Shown piece by piece: positions 14,648-23,163 of a stretch of DNA of 29,468 nt (the first letter of the stretch is position 1; the number at the start of each line of letters is the position of its first letter). The stretch is taken from contig CALYQE010000004.1 of the NCBI GenBank assembly GCA_945281075.1, positions 1 through 29,468 on the forward strand, in the 5' to 3' direction. Origin of the DNA: an uncultured Lactobacillus sp. (lineage in GTDB: Bacteria; Bacillota; Bacilli; Lactobacillales; Lactobacillaceae). The position numbers were made by a program, and so were the translations under genes. Below the pieces are notes generated by a model. That model was not told the origin of the DNA, did no database searches, and worked only from the letters and a program-made list of their open reading frames with translations.

Positions 14648-16550
14648 ACTTTAAGTATTTATCAAACCAGTTCAATGTTTCGTCTAGTCTTTTAATCCGT
14701 CTGTTAGGGGCGCCGTTTCTTGATAAATCGTGATTAGAACCTTGAAAGACCACCAATTTGGTTGGGACGTCACGTAATTTTAAGGCCTGGAACATTTGAT
14801 AAGCATCAGGGATTGGACACCGAAAATCATGGTCTGAATGTAAAAATAGCGTAGGAGTACTTACGTTATTGACATAGCGAAGCGGTGAGTGGAACCAAAG
14901 CTTATCGATATCGTCAGAATGTAAATCATCTGTGGCCATTTGATCATTTACAAATTCAGACCCAATATCTGAGATATACATAGCTGTCCAAGAAGCAATG
15001 CTGCGCATGCTTACGGCAGCACTGAAGCGATGGTTGTGACCAATGACCCAGTTAGTCATAAAGCCACCATAGCTTCCGCCAGCTATTCCCAGCTTTTCTT
15101 CATCTATCTCTGGCACTTGTTTTAAGACTTCATCAGTAAACAGCATTAAGTCATCATAGTCCACCGTTCCATATTTGCCCCGCAAATCACCATATTCATC
15201 GCCCCAGCCCTCAGAGCCAGTGATATTAGTAAAGAAGACAAAATAGCCAGCACTAGCCAGCATTTGCATTTCGTGGAAAAAGCCGTCCCCATAAGTAGCG
15301 CGTGGTCCGCCGTGAACTTCCAGAATAGCCGGATATTTCTTGCCTTTTTGATAATCAAGCGGATAAAGAACCCAGCCATAACGCCCATCACCGTGATGAT
15401 CTTGATAATCAACTTGTTTTGGCTTTGCAACATATCTTTCTTCCAAAAATTCATTGAAATGACTAAGTTGCTTAACTTGTCCATCTTTTTCAAATTGATA
15501 GAGCTGCTGCGGGCTTTGTGGACTATTAGCGATAAATTGTAAATGCTCGCCCTGAAAGGCTAATGAAATTATTGAGCCATCCCATTTGCCAACCAGCTCT
15601 GTTTTCTTACCGTCAAAAGTATAAATTTCATTCTGGGTTGCAACGGTCGAAACAAAATAAAGTTTGTTGTTGTGGACAAAAGTAGTTTTACCCGGTACTA
15701 CTTCCATATCATGGATGACAATATTGCTTAAATTATGATCCCATTCTTGCACGAGCTGCATTTCATGAGTATCTTTAGTCAAATGATAAAAATTAGGATT
15801 CTCTTCAATACCGTATTTTTTATTATCAGTCGCTGCTAGATATAATTCATCATTTAAGGATGCAACTGCGCTCACAGACCAAGCTTTAGGCTTAAGCAAT
15901 TCTTGTAGCTTTTTCTCAGCAAAATCATATTCATAAAGACCGCCTTGAAATGGTTGATGATTTTGATATTGCGCTCCACTTATGAACAGGCGCCCGTCTT
16001 GATACCAAAAATGGCTGACTTCAAAATCTTTTGGTACGATTGATTGCAAGTCCTTACTCTTTAAATCAAAAATAAAAAGTTGATGCCGTTTACCGTTCAC
16101 ATTCCCATCAGCGTTGGTCCAATAGGGTACTTCAGTTACTTCATGCCAAGGTAAATCCTGATCAGTTTTAGTTAAAAAAGTCGCACCTGATAAAAGCAAT
16201 TGTTTGTCGTTTAATCGTTCTCGAACTGCCAAACTTTGTTTTTCAAATTCATGAACAACAGTCAAAGCTTGAGTGTCAGTATTTAACTTAAATAGTTGCG
16301 TTTTTTGCTGGTCATTTGTCGTTGCAAAATACACATTAGGTTCTTGATCAAAGACAAAAGTTGGGCAAGCGTCAGCAGTTAAAATGGTAAGCAAGCCATC
16401 CTTACTATTTTGCTTAAGAAGTGACCACTGATATTTGTCTAAACTATCAGGATTAGGAATAGCAGTTTGAAAAATACTATTATCTCCCTGTGTCTTTAAT
16501 CCTCCGGCATTTGTCAAGTTTAATAGGTCTCTTGAGGTTAATCCTTGCAT
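14646..16550 (-). CDS. S9 family (prolyl oligopeptidase / acylaminoacyl-peptidase-like) serine peptidase
   Basis: The 634-residue protein has an N-terminal beta-propeller-like region (about 1-370) and a C-terminal alpha/beta-hydrolase domain. The catalytic triad is visible: Ser493 in GGSYGGFMTNW, Asp575 in HSDHDFRCP and His607 in GSNHDLS. ILEVHGGPRATYG provides the oxyanion region. Family members cleave small peptides from the N-terminus or after proline, and the propeller excludes large proteins. There is no signal peptide, so it should act on imported peptides in the cytosol, fitting a peptide-using lactic acid bacterium. The ATG is preceded by AAGGAG at 7 nt on the minus strand. The exact cleavage preference is not readable. 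Confidence 0.92.
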   Translation of the reverse strand: MQGLTSRDLLNLTNAGGLKTQGDNSIFQTAIPNPDSLDKYQWSLLKQNSKDGLLTILTADACPTFVFDQEPNVYFATTNDQQKTQLFKLNTDTQALTVVHEFEKQSLAVRERLNDKQLLLSGATFLTKTDQDLPWHEVTEVPYWTNADGNVNGKRHQLFIFDLKSKDLQSIVPKDFEVSHFWYQDGRLFISGAQYQNHQPFQGGLYEYDFAEKKLQELLKPKAWSVSAVASLNDELYLAATDNKKYGIEENPNFYHLTKDTHEMQLVQEWDHNLSNIVIHDMEVVPGKTTFVHNNKLYFVSTVATQNEIYTFDGKKTELVGKWDGSIISLAFQGEHLQFIANSPQSPQQLYQFEKDGQVKQLSHFNEFLEERYVAKPKQVDYQDHHGDGRYGWVLYPLDYQKGKKYPAILEVHGGPRATYGDGFFHEMQMLASAGYFVFFTNITGSEGWGDEYGDLRGKYGTVDYDDLMLFTDEVLKQVPEIDEEKLGIAGGSYGGFMTNWVIGHNHRFSAAVSMRSIASWTAMYISDIGSEFVNDQMATDDLHSDDIDKLWFHSPLRYVNNVSTPTLFLHSDHDFRCPIPDAYQMFQALKLRDVPTKLVVFQGSNHDLSRNGAPNRRIKRLDETLNWFDKYLK

Positions 16551-16598
16551 GTTGAGTCTCCTTTTCAGCTAAAAGCAAGATTAATATTTTATTAAATT

Positions 16599-16736
16599 CT
16601 AATTTTGGAAGCTTGATTTGTCAATTTTATTTTTCAAAGCTAATCTTTCAAACCGTAATTCATCATGGTAAATAGGAGAATAAAGTTGAATGACATCCTG
16701 ATTAAAAAATTTATCCCATGCGACTCCTTTAGTACT
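16599..16736 (-). pseudogene. Possible 3' remnant of an unidentified gene
   Basis: A 45-codon minus-strand open frame with no start codon ends in TAG at 16599-16601. It reads like real protein (KGVAWDKFFNQDVIQLY, then YHDELRFERLALKNK) and has a stop just upstream at 16737-16739. This could be the tail of a gene lost upstream of the S9 peptidase. I do not recognise the family, and chance cannot be excluded at this length. Confidence 0.3.
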
Positions 16737-16757
16737 TTATTTTATTTTCTTAAATGG

Positions 16758-16766
16758 TGCTATTAT
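16758..16766 (+). promoter_or_regulatory. Extended -10 promoter of the first small membrane protein
   Basis: TGCTATTAT lies 45 nt before the ATG at 16812; no convincing -35. Confidence 0.5.
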
Positions 16767-16811
16767 ATTGTTATCAAAATATTTAGTTACTAATTTGTTT
16801 GAGGTGAAAAA

Positions 16812-17033
16812 ATGAGTTTAGATAATCCAGTAATTGATCGTGTTGTTTGTATTGCTGTCATTGTTCTAGGGGCAATTGAATTAGTTTACAGCGTTAAATA
16901 CGCCAAATTAATCTTTACAAAGGGTACTAAAAATGCCTTTTCATTAATTGCCATAGTTTTTGCCTTCTTATTTGGTCTAACACTATTGGGAACCGGTGTT
17001 TCTGGATTTTTCCAATTATTTATCATTAAATAA
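16812..17033 (+). CDS. Small two-helix membrane protein (paralogue 1)
   Basis: The 73-residue protein has two hydrophobic segments (about residues 10-28 and 43-70) joined by a short basic loop (KYAKLIFTKGTKN). GAGGTG stands 6 nt before the ATG, so it is a credible gene despite its size. I do not recognise a function. The downstream 78-residue protein has the same layout and shares VLGxxELVxS in the first helix and the Lys-rich loop, so the two look like a tandem duplication. Each has its own extended -10 promoter. Confidence 0.72.
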   Translation: MSLDNPVIDRVVCIAVIVLGAIELVYSVKYAKLIFTKGTKNAFSLIAIVFAFLFGLTLLGTGVSGFFQLFIIK

Positions 17034-17053
17034 AGGCTAGTGCTCCAAGAAAG

Positions 17054-17062
17054 TGCTATCAT
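17054..17062 (+). promoter_or_regulatory. Extended -10 promoter of the second small membrane protein
   Basis: TGCTATCAT lies about 30 nt before the ATG at 17092. Confidence 0.4.
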
Positions 17063-17091
17063 AGTAGTATAAAAGTTAGGGGGAATTAATT

Positions 17092-17328
17092 ATGTTATTA
17101 GTAGAGAACTTAGCTGCACTTATGAAAGGTAATATTTTTGTTCAGATAATTGGTATAATTCTAATTGTCTTAGGCATTGCCGAATTGGTAATAAGCATAA
17201 ACAATTACAGAAAAGTCACGAAAGCCGGCAATCACGCTGGTTTCGCCCCAGTTGGGATAGCATTTGGCCTATTTATCGGAATTGGCATGGCTATTATTGG
17301 TATTACGATGTTGGCAATGGCTTTTTAA
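17092..17328 (+). CDS. Small two-helix membrane protein (paralogue 2)
   Basis: The 78-residue protein has two hydrophobic segments (about residues 17-37 and 50-76) separated by NNYRKVTKAGNHAG, a basic, probably cytosolic loop. The second helix is glycine-rich. Its first helix IVLGIAELVIS closely resembles IVLGAIELVYS of the preceding gene. The ribosome site is a purine-rich TTAGGGGGAA about 8 nt before the ATG. No function is recognised. It lies upstream of the PTS IIB gene, which has its own promoter and operator-like repeats, so a shared role is not shown. Confidence 0.72.
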   Translation: MLLVENLAALMKGNIFVQIIGIILIVLGIAELVISINNYRKVTKAGNHAGFAPVGIAFGLFIGIGMAIIGITMLAMAF

Positions 17329-17353
17329 GGAATAGATAAAGAATTGAAAGATT

Positions 17354-17396
17354 CTTTTAGATCGAACTAAAAGCCTTGGGCTAAAAGTGATATAAT
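17354..17396 (+). promoter_or_regulatory. Promoter with repeat operator for the PTS IIB-IIA pair
   Basis: CTTTTAG (17354-17360) and CTAAAAG (17367-17373) form a perfect 7-bp inverted repeat around ATCGAA. A further CTAAAAG (17381-17387) abuts the extended -10 TGATATAAT (17388-17396). The repeats occupy the -35 region, a typical regulator position. No T run follows the hairpin, so it is not a terminator. Confidence 0.5.
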
Positions 17397-17438
17397 AGAA
17401 TAAATTTTTATGGATACATTTAGGAGGAACATACTATT

Positions 17439-17774
17439 ATGGCAGAACAAACAATTATGCTAAATTGTAGTGCTGGAATGAGCACTTCATTATTGGTAAC
17501 AAAAATGCAGCAGGCAGCTAAGGACCAAGGCATTGATGCCAATATTTTTGCTTGTCCAGCTTCAGATGCACAACAACATATCGAACAGGATCATCCAGAT
17601 TGTGTTTTACTTGGACCTCAAGTTCGCTACATGGAAGCGGACTTTAAAAACAAAGTTAAGGGCCAAGGCAAAGATGGTAAGGATATTCCACTTGCTGTAA
17701 TCGATATGCGTGCTTATGGTATGATGGATGGCAAACAGGTTTTGCAACAAGCTGAAGATTTAATCAACGGATAA
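17439..17774 (+). CDS. PTS lactose/cellobiose-family EIIB
   Basis: The 111-residue cytosolic protein carries the phosphocysteine loop: IMLNCSAGMSTSLLV, with the active-site cysteine at residue 10. CVLLGPQVRYM near residue 50-60 and the C-terminal VIDMRAYGMMDG are also family-typical. It receives phosphate from the IIA encoded 14 nt downstream and passes it to the sugar bound by a IIC. AGGAGG lies upstream of the ATG. The IIC is not adjacent: the best candidate is at 20401-21756, beyond the GH1 gene. A beta-glucoside such as cellobiose or salicin is the likely substrate, inferred from family and neighbours. Confidence 0.93.
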   Translation: MAEQTIMLNCSAGMSTSLLVTKMQQAAKDQGIDANIFACPASDAQQHIEQDHPDCVLLGPQVRYMEADFKNKVKGQGKDGKDIPLAVIDMRAYGMMDGKQVLQQAEDLING

Positions 17775-17788
17775 TACAGGAGATAATA

Positions 17789-18148
17789 ATGGCGGAAAAC
17801 AAGACATCTGAACAAGAAGAACAGGCAACCCTCGAATCAGCAATGGGCCTAATTGCCAATGGTGGTAATGCCAAGAGCTTTGCTTTTGAAGCAATTCGTC
17901 TAGCAAAAGCTGGCGACATTGAAGGAGCTCGTGCCAAGCTGAAAGAATCTGATGAAGCTTTAACTGAAGCACATAATTCTCAAACTGGAATGCTGACTAA
18001 AGAAGCTCAAGGTGATCACACCACTGTTACTTTGCTTGTAGTTCACTCACAAGACCATTTAATGAACGCAATCACTTTTAGAGATTTGGCCGGAGAAATG
18101 GTTGACTTATACGAAAAGCTATATGATTCTGGTGCCTTGAAGAAATAG
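17789..18148 (+). CDS. PTS lactose/cellobiose-family EIIA
   Basis: This 119-residue helical protein accepts phosphate from HPr on the first histidine of VVHSQDHLMNA (residue 86); Asp89 is the metal-binding partner at the trimer axis. The sequence GNAKSFAFEAIRLAKAGD (about 26-43) is also typical. It is somewhat longer at the N-terminus than usual (about 105), with an acidic extension of about 12 residues. An AGGAGA site precedes the ATG. It is co-transcribed with IIB and closed by a strong terminator. Confidence 0.93.
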   Translation: MAENKTSEQEEQATLESAMGLIANGGNAKSFAFEAIRLAKAGDIEGARAKLKESDEALTEAHNSQTGMLTKEAQGDHTTVTLLVVHSQDHLMNAITFRDLAGEMVDLYEKLYDSGALKK

Positions 18149-18168
18149 CCAGATAGTTATATTTAAGC

Positions 18169-18201
18169 AAAAAAAGAAGCTGTTTTTCAGCTTCTTTTTT
18201 T
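18169..18201. terminator. Bidirectional terminator between EIIA and GH1 genes
   Basis: AAAAAAAGAAGCTG (18169-18182) pairs perfectly with CAGCTTCTTTTTTT (18188-18201) around five T. Both flanks are suitable, so it ends the plus-strand IIB-IIA mRNA and the minus-strand glycosidase mRNA. Confidence 0.93.
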
Positions 18202-18212
18202 GCTCTTTTTAT

Positions 18213-19679
<1,467 letters not shown>

Positions 19680-19683
19680 TTAA

Positions 19684-19697
19684 CGATAGCGCTAACA
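19684..19697 (-). promoter_or_regulatory. cre-like operator of the GH1 gene
   Basis: TGTTAGCGCTATCG (minus strand) agrees with TGWAANCGNTNWCA except at positions 4 and 14. It lies just downstream of the glycosidase -10, over the expected start of transcription. Confidence 0.6.
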
Positions 19698-19704
19698 AAC
19701 TAAT

Positions 19705-19732
19705 TTTATAATAAAACTGATTAATTAAGCAA
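19705..19732 (-). promoter_or_regulatory. Promoter of the GH1 gene
   Basis: On the minus strand, TTGCTT (complement of 19727-19732), 16 nt and TATAAA (complement of 19705-19710). Confidence 0.6.
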
Positions 19733-19768
19733 GTGATTTCAAGTAGACTTTGAGCAATACATTAGAGC

Positions 19769-19774
19769 TATAAT
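19769..19774 (+). promoter_or_regulatory. -10 element of the membrane protein-IIC unit
   Basis: A perfect TATAAT 37 nt before the ATG at 19811; the -35 region is weak. Confidence 0.4.
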
Positions 19775-19810
19775 GATGTAATATATTCATGAAAGGTGGT
19801 GAAGTAAAAA

Positions 19811-20311
19811 ATGGGGGATAATTCACAAACTGATAGCGTGGAGAAAAAGAAAAAAGCAGATACGATAAAGTACCTCTATTTTAGTCGGTACTTAATGATC
19901 CGTTATTCTGTGGTGCTTTTTTTGTTTGTTAATTTGTTCTGGCTATTGATTTTATGTCAATACCAAAAGTGGTTTGGGATAATTGTGGCAGCGGGCATGA
20001 CCCTTTTGGCAGCAATTGCAGCCATTGAGCAGTTAACCAAGATGCATAACCGGCAACTTGATGTTCCGCTTACAAGGCATTATTTTTGGGCGCAAATGAT
20101 TGTCAATACAATTTTGATTTTTTGTGCATTTTTGCCGATTAAAAAGCAATTGTTTCCCTTTATTACAACGAAGGCAACTTTATCATTAATTATTTTGCTT
20201 TTACTTGCCGGACTTATTCTCGCTTATTTTTGTGAAAAAAGAATTCATAACATTAATAGCGGGAAAGATAAATACACTAAAGTAATAAAAACCGCTGAAA
20301 AAAGTTGCTGA
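19811..20311 (+). CDS. Four-helix membrane protein upstream of PTS IIC, function unknown
   Basis: The 166-residue product has a charged N-terminus (EKKKKADTIKYLYFSRYL), about four hydrophobic segments (residues about 30-50, 54-74, 95-115 and 122-143) and a basic C-terminal tail. AAGGTGGTGA precedes the ATG. I do not recognise a family. It sits 89 nt before the cellobiose-type IIC on the same strand and diverges from the GH1 gene, so a role tied to beta-glucoside uptake is plausible but unproven. A perfect cre and a -10-like element lie between it and the IIC, so the IIC may also be transcribed separately. Confidence 0.75.
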   Translation: MGDNSQTDSVEKKKKADTIKYLYFSRYLMIRYSVVLFLFVNLFWLLILCQYQKWFGIIVAAGMTLLAAIAAIEQLTKMHNRQLDVPLTRHYFWAQMIVNTILIFCAFLPIKKQLFPFITTKATLSLIILLLLAGLILAYFCEKRIHNINSGKDKYTKVIKTAEKSC

Positions 20312-20328
20312 AAAAGGTTGCTTTTTAA

Positions 20329-20342
20329 TGAAAACGATTACA
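20329..20342 (+). promoter_or_regulatory. Perfect cre operator before PTS IIC
   Basis: TGAAAACGATTACA matches the cre consensus TGWAANCGNTNWCA at every position. A TATAAT follows at 20350-20355, so CcpA bound here would cover the -35 region of an IIC promoter, or block readthrough from upstream. Confidence 0.85.
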
Positions 20343-20400
20343 ATGAAAATATAATTGATTCATTAGTAAGAATTAATTGAATGAAGGGAGTTATTACATT

Positions 20401-21756
20401 ATGGCTGATACGACTAAAAAGCCGCTAAAGGATCGAATTGCGGAAATTGCTGGTAAGTTTGCTGCAACTCGGTTTGTTAGGGCGATCATGGATGCCGGTT
20501 ACAGCGTTATTTCATTTTCGATTGTCGGTGCATTTTTCTTAATTTTGACTGTCTTGCCGCAGGTTATTAAAATACCTGCTTTCATAAGCTTTTATGCTGC
20601 GACAATCGGTCGTTTCTCGGTGCTATTCACTTCTGTTTATAACGCCACGATGGGGATTGTTGCACTGGTGTTTTCAGGCACCTTTGCCTATTCTTATACC
20701 AAAATTTATCGTGATGAAGAACAAATTAACTTAGTTCCGATGAACGGATTAATGATGTTTTTCATGGGCTTTTTTATCACGGTTGCCGAATTGGTCTGGA
20801 AAAACGGCCAAATGCAATTTGTGCAAATTTTTACCAAAAATAAAATGGTTGCCAGTGGCTATGAAGCTTCGGCCGGTGGTATCTATCGGATCGGTGCAGT
20901 CGGTATTTTCATTGGCTTAGTTATTGCTTGGCTGACCGTTCAGATCTACCGTTATACGATTAAGCATAATTGGCAAATAAAAATGCCTGCTTCTGTACCT
21001 TCCGGGGTGTCCAATTCCTTTAGCGCTCTGATCCCAACTTTTTGTGTTGCTGTGGTTGTTGCGACTATTAACGCTGTCTTAGTCCTGTTAGGCACGGATA
21101 TGTTCAACTTACTGTTCATTCCGTTCTCATTTATCAGTGATATTGCTGACACTTGGTGGGGCTTCTTGATTATTATTTTCCTGATTCACTTTTTATGGTG
21201 GTTTGGGATTCACGGGGCAACGATTATCAGTTCTTTCTACGCTCCGATTGTTTTGGCAAACGTGCAGGATAACGCTCAAAGAGGGGCACAGCACTTTTTT
21301 GCCGGAGATCCGACCAACTCGTTTATTACAATTGGCGGTTCAGGCGCGATGCTTGGTGTGGCCATTTGGTTAGCTTTTCGGGCGCGTTCTGCCCAACTAA
21401 AAGAATTGGGTAAAGTGGAGATTATTCCGGCAATCTTTAATATCAACGAACCGTTAATTTTTGGGTTGCCAATTGTCTACAACGTTGACCTATTCATCCC
21501 GTTCATTTGTGCACCGCTTGCTTCGGGAATTGTTGCATACTTGGGTATTGTTTCTAAATTAGTGCCAGTAATTAGAGTTCAGCAGCCGTGGCCGACACCT
21601 GTTGGGCTGAGCGGCTTTATTGCCACAACTAGTTGGCAAGGCGGCGTGCTCTCAATTATTTGCGCGATTGTGGCCTTCTTAGTTTGGTATCCGTTTATTA
21701 AGCATTATGACAATGTGCTTTTAAAACAAGAAAAAGAAACTGCTGCAACTGAATAA
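20401..21756 (+). CDS. PTS cellobiose/lactose-family EIIC
   Basis: The 451-residue permease has about ten membrane segments and the family motifs: FGIHGATIISSFYAPI (about residues 275-290) and, in the sugar-binding region, IFNINEPLIFGLPIVYN (about 343-360). I start it at ATG 20401, since AAGGGAG (20384-20390) precedes it; the frame extends upstream to TTG 20377 but would enclose the ribosome site. It moves beta-glucosides inward while they are phosphorylated by IIB. The only lactose-family IIB and IIA in the window are at 17439-18148, making them its likely partners. Control is likely by CcpA through the perfect cre 59 nt upstream. Confidence 0.94.
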   Translation: MADTTKKPLKDRIAEIAGKFAATRFVRAIMDAGYSVISFSIVGAFFLILTVLPQVIKIPAFISFYAATIGRFSVLFTSVYNATMGIVALVFSGTFAYSYTKIYRDEEQINLVPMNGLMMFFMGFFITVAELVWKNGQMQFVQIFTKNKMVASGYEASAGGIYRIGAVGIFIGLVIAWLTVQIYRYTIKHNWQIKMPASVPSGVSNSFSALIPTFCVAVVVATINAVLVLLGTDMFNLLFIPFSFISDIADTWWGFLIIIFLIHFLWWFGIHGATIISSFYAPIVLANVQDNAQRGAQHFFAGDPTNSFITIGGSGAMLGVAIWLAFRARSAQLKELGKVEIIPAIFNINEPLIFGLPIVYNVDLFIPFICAPLASGIVAYLGIVSKLVPVIRVQQPWPTPVGLSGFIATTSWQGGVLSIICAIVAFLVWYPFIKHYDNVLLKQEKETAATE

Positions 21757-21770
21757 ACTTTAAACTAGAT

Positions 21771-21819
21771 AAAATCCTGTCTTGAGCGAGTTTAAACTAA
21801 ACTCCAAGGCAGGATTTTT
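21771..21819 (+). terminator. Terminator after PTS IIC
   Basis: AAAATCCTG (21771-21779) pairs with CAGGATTTT (21810-21818), extended inward by CTTG with CAAG, and is followed by T-rich sequence. Confidence 0.85.
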
Positions 21820-21835
21820 ATTTTTTTGTTAGCGC

Positions 21836-21863
21836 TTTACCAACTGCAAAATGGTGCTAAAAT
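21836..21863 (+). promoter_or_regulatory. Promoter of the following membrane protein gene
   Basis: TTTACC (21836-21841), 16 nt and extended -10 TGCTAAAAT (21855-21863). Confidence 0.5.
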
Positions 21864-21895
21864 AGCATTAAATTTAGCAAGAAAGTGTGAATAAA

Positions 21896-22468
21896 ATGAT
21901 TACTTTTGGCAAAAAAATGAATTTTCGTCCGTTATTGATCTCGTTAGCTTATTTTTTGTTTGCTAGTTTGATCGCTTGGGATGTCTTGTCAATAGTCAAT
22001 TCTCACAATGCAAATTGGGCTTGGGCAATCGGTTTTCTCTTCTTTGTCTTCGTCGCCTTTGGCTACTATCCAAATGTGATTGCGATTGAATTTAATTACT
22101 GCGAGATTTCAGCTCAAAAAATCCGCTTCTATGACTATGGCAGTTACTGGAATCGCATTAAGATGATTTTTCTTGGCAAGTTGTATCCGCTCAAAGAGAT
22201 TGCCACTAGCGAAGTGGTTGAGGCGAAATTTTTGGGTAAAAAAAGCTTAGTGAAGATGGCGCCGACAATCTTTTATCCAATGATTCTGATTTACTTTATC
22301 GGAATTATTTCAAGTGTCGATAATCTCTGCGGCTTCCAATTAAAACTTGCAGACGGGCAAAAAATCAATTTGTCACTCTCACGCGATAAGATTTATGAAC
22401 CAAAGAAGACGATTGAACGCTCAGAGAAAGCTCTGAAGATAATTGATCGAGGCTATAGTCTGACTTAA
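21896..22468 (+). CDS. Membrane protein of unknown function
   Basis: The product (190 residues from ATG 21896) has two N-terminal hydrophobic segments (about residues 9-30 and 40-62), a central soluble part that looks like a PH-like or bPH fold (EISAQKIRFYDYG), a third hydrophobic stretch (PMILIYFIGIISSV) and a basic C-terminus. The frame extends to GTG 21887, but a ribosome site (GAAAGTG) fits the ATG better; the choice is uncertain. I do not recognise the family. It has its own promoter and no clear partner gene. Confidence 0.7.
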   Translation: MITFGKKMNFRPLLISLAYFLFASLIAWDVLSIVNSHNANWAWAIGFLFFVFVAFGYYPNVIAIEFNYCEISAQKIRFYDYGSYWNRIKMIFLGKLYPLKEIATSEVVEAKFLGKKSLVKMAPTIFYPMILIYFIGIISSVDNLCGFQLKLADGQKINLSLSRDKIYEPKKTIERSEKALKIIDRGYSLT

Positions 22469-22531
22469 TCTCGAAAGGTGTTCGCCCTTAATTTAATAAA
22501 CAAGATCTTAGTAATTAAGCTGGGAACTGAC

Positions 22532-22537
22532 TATAAT
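22532..22537 (+). promoter_or_regulatory. -10 element of dps
   Basis: A perfect TATAAT 36 nt before the dps ATG. The -35 is weak (TTAGTA at 22508-22513). No convincing PerR or Fur box was seen. Confidence 0.4.
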
Positions 22538-22573
22538 TAGGTTGTAACAAATTTAGTTAGGAGGAAAGTTTAG

Positions 22574-23044
22574 ATGAAATATCCGAAGACAAAAGAAGTA
22601 CTAAATCAATTGGTTGCTGACTTGACCCAATTACATATGGTTGTTCATCAGCACCACTGGTATATGCGTGGCAATCGTTTTTTAAAGTTGCATCCATATT
22701 TAGATAAGGTCATGGATGAATTGGCCGATCAGCTTGATGAAGTTTCCGAGCGCCTAATCACACTAGATGGTTCGCCGGTTTCAACTTTAAGTGAGATTGC
22801 TGCTAAGACTAAGATTCCTGACGAAAAAGGCAATTGGGACGAAACAATTGATGAGCGTTATGGCAAAATTGTTGATGACTACCACTACCTTGAAGACCTC
22901 TACCGTGAAGGGATTAAGGTCAGTGATGAAGAAGGAGATTATGGAACTAACGACATGTTAACTGGGTTCTTGGCAGATGTTGAGAAGAGAATCTGGATGA
23001 TGTCGGGTGAAATTAACAAAGCACCGGAAATTGATCCCAAATAA
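22574..23044 (+). CDS. dps: Dps family ferritin-like DNA-protection protein
   Basis: This 156-residue four-helix protein forms dodecamers that oxidise and store iron and limit peroxide damage. The inter-subunit ferroxidase site is seen in two motifs. HQHHWYMRGNRFLKLH gives His28 and His40, and DQLDEVSERLITLDG gives Asp55 and Glu59. It lacks a long basic N-terminal tail, so DNA binding by that route is unlikely. AGGAGG precedes the ATG. It is monocistronic, ending in a strong terminator. Confidence 0.94.
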   Translation: MKYPKTKEVLNQLVADLTQLHMVVHQHHWYMRGNRFLKLHPYLDKVMDELADQLDEVSERLITLDGSPVSTLSEIAAKTKIPDEKGNWDETIDERYGKIVDDYHYLEDLYREGIKVSDEEGDYGTNDMLTGFLADVEKRIWMMSGEINKAPEIDPK

Positions 23045-23053
23045 AAGCGAATG

Positions 23054-23081
23054 AAAGGCAATTTTCTTAATTGCCTTTTTT
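23054..23081 (+). terminator. Terminator of dps
   Basis: AAAGGCAATT (23054-23063) with AATTGCCTTT (23069-23078), a 5-nt loop and a T run. Confidence 0.92.
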
Positions 23082-23105
23082 GTTGTCTTTTTTTAGAGTG
23101 ATCTT

Positions 23106-23114
23106 TGTTATAAT
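23106..23114 (+). promoter_or_regulatory. Extended -10 promoter of rpiA
   Basis: TGTTATAAT is an extended -10 with a perfect hexamer 50 nt before the ATG at 23164. Confidence 0.55.
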
Positions 23115-23163
23115 GAAATTAATTTTAACGTGGTAAAGATGATAAATAAAGAAGGCAAAGGCA

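Noticed and set aside
21826..21841. cre-like sequence around TTAGCGCTTTACC
   Set aside because: At least three defined positions disagree with the cre consensus; better explained as part of a promoter -35.
22487..22519. CTTAATT/AATTAAG inverted repeat upstream of dps
   Set aside because: AT-only 7-bp arms with a 19-nt spacer and no T run; expected by chance in this composition.
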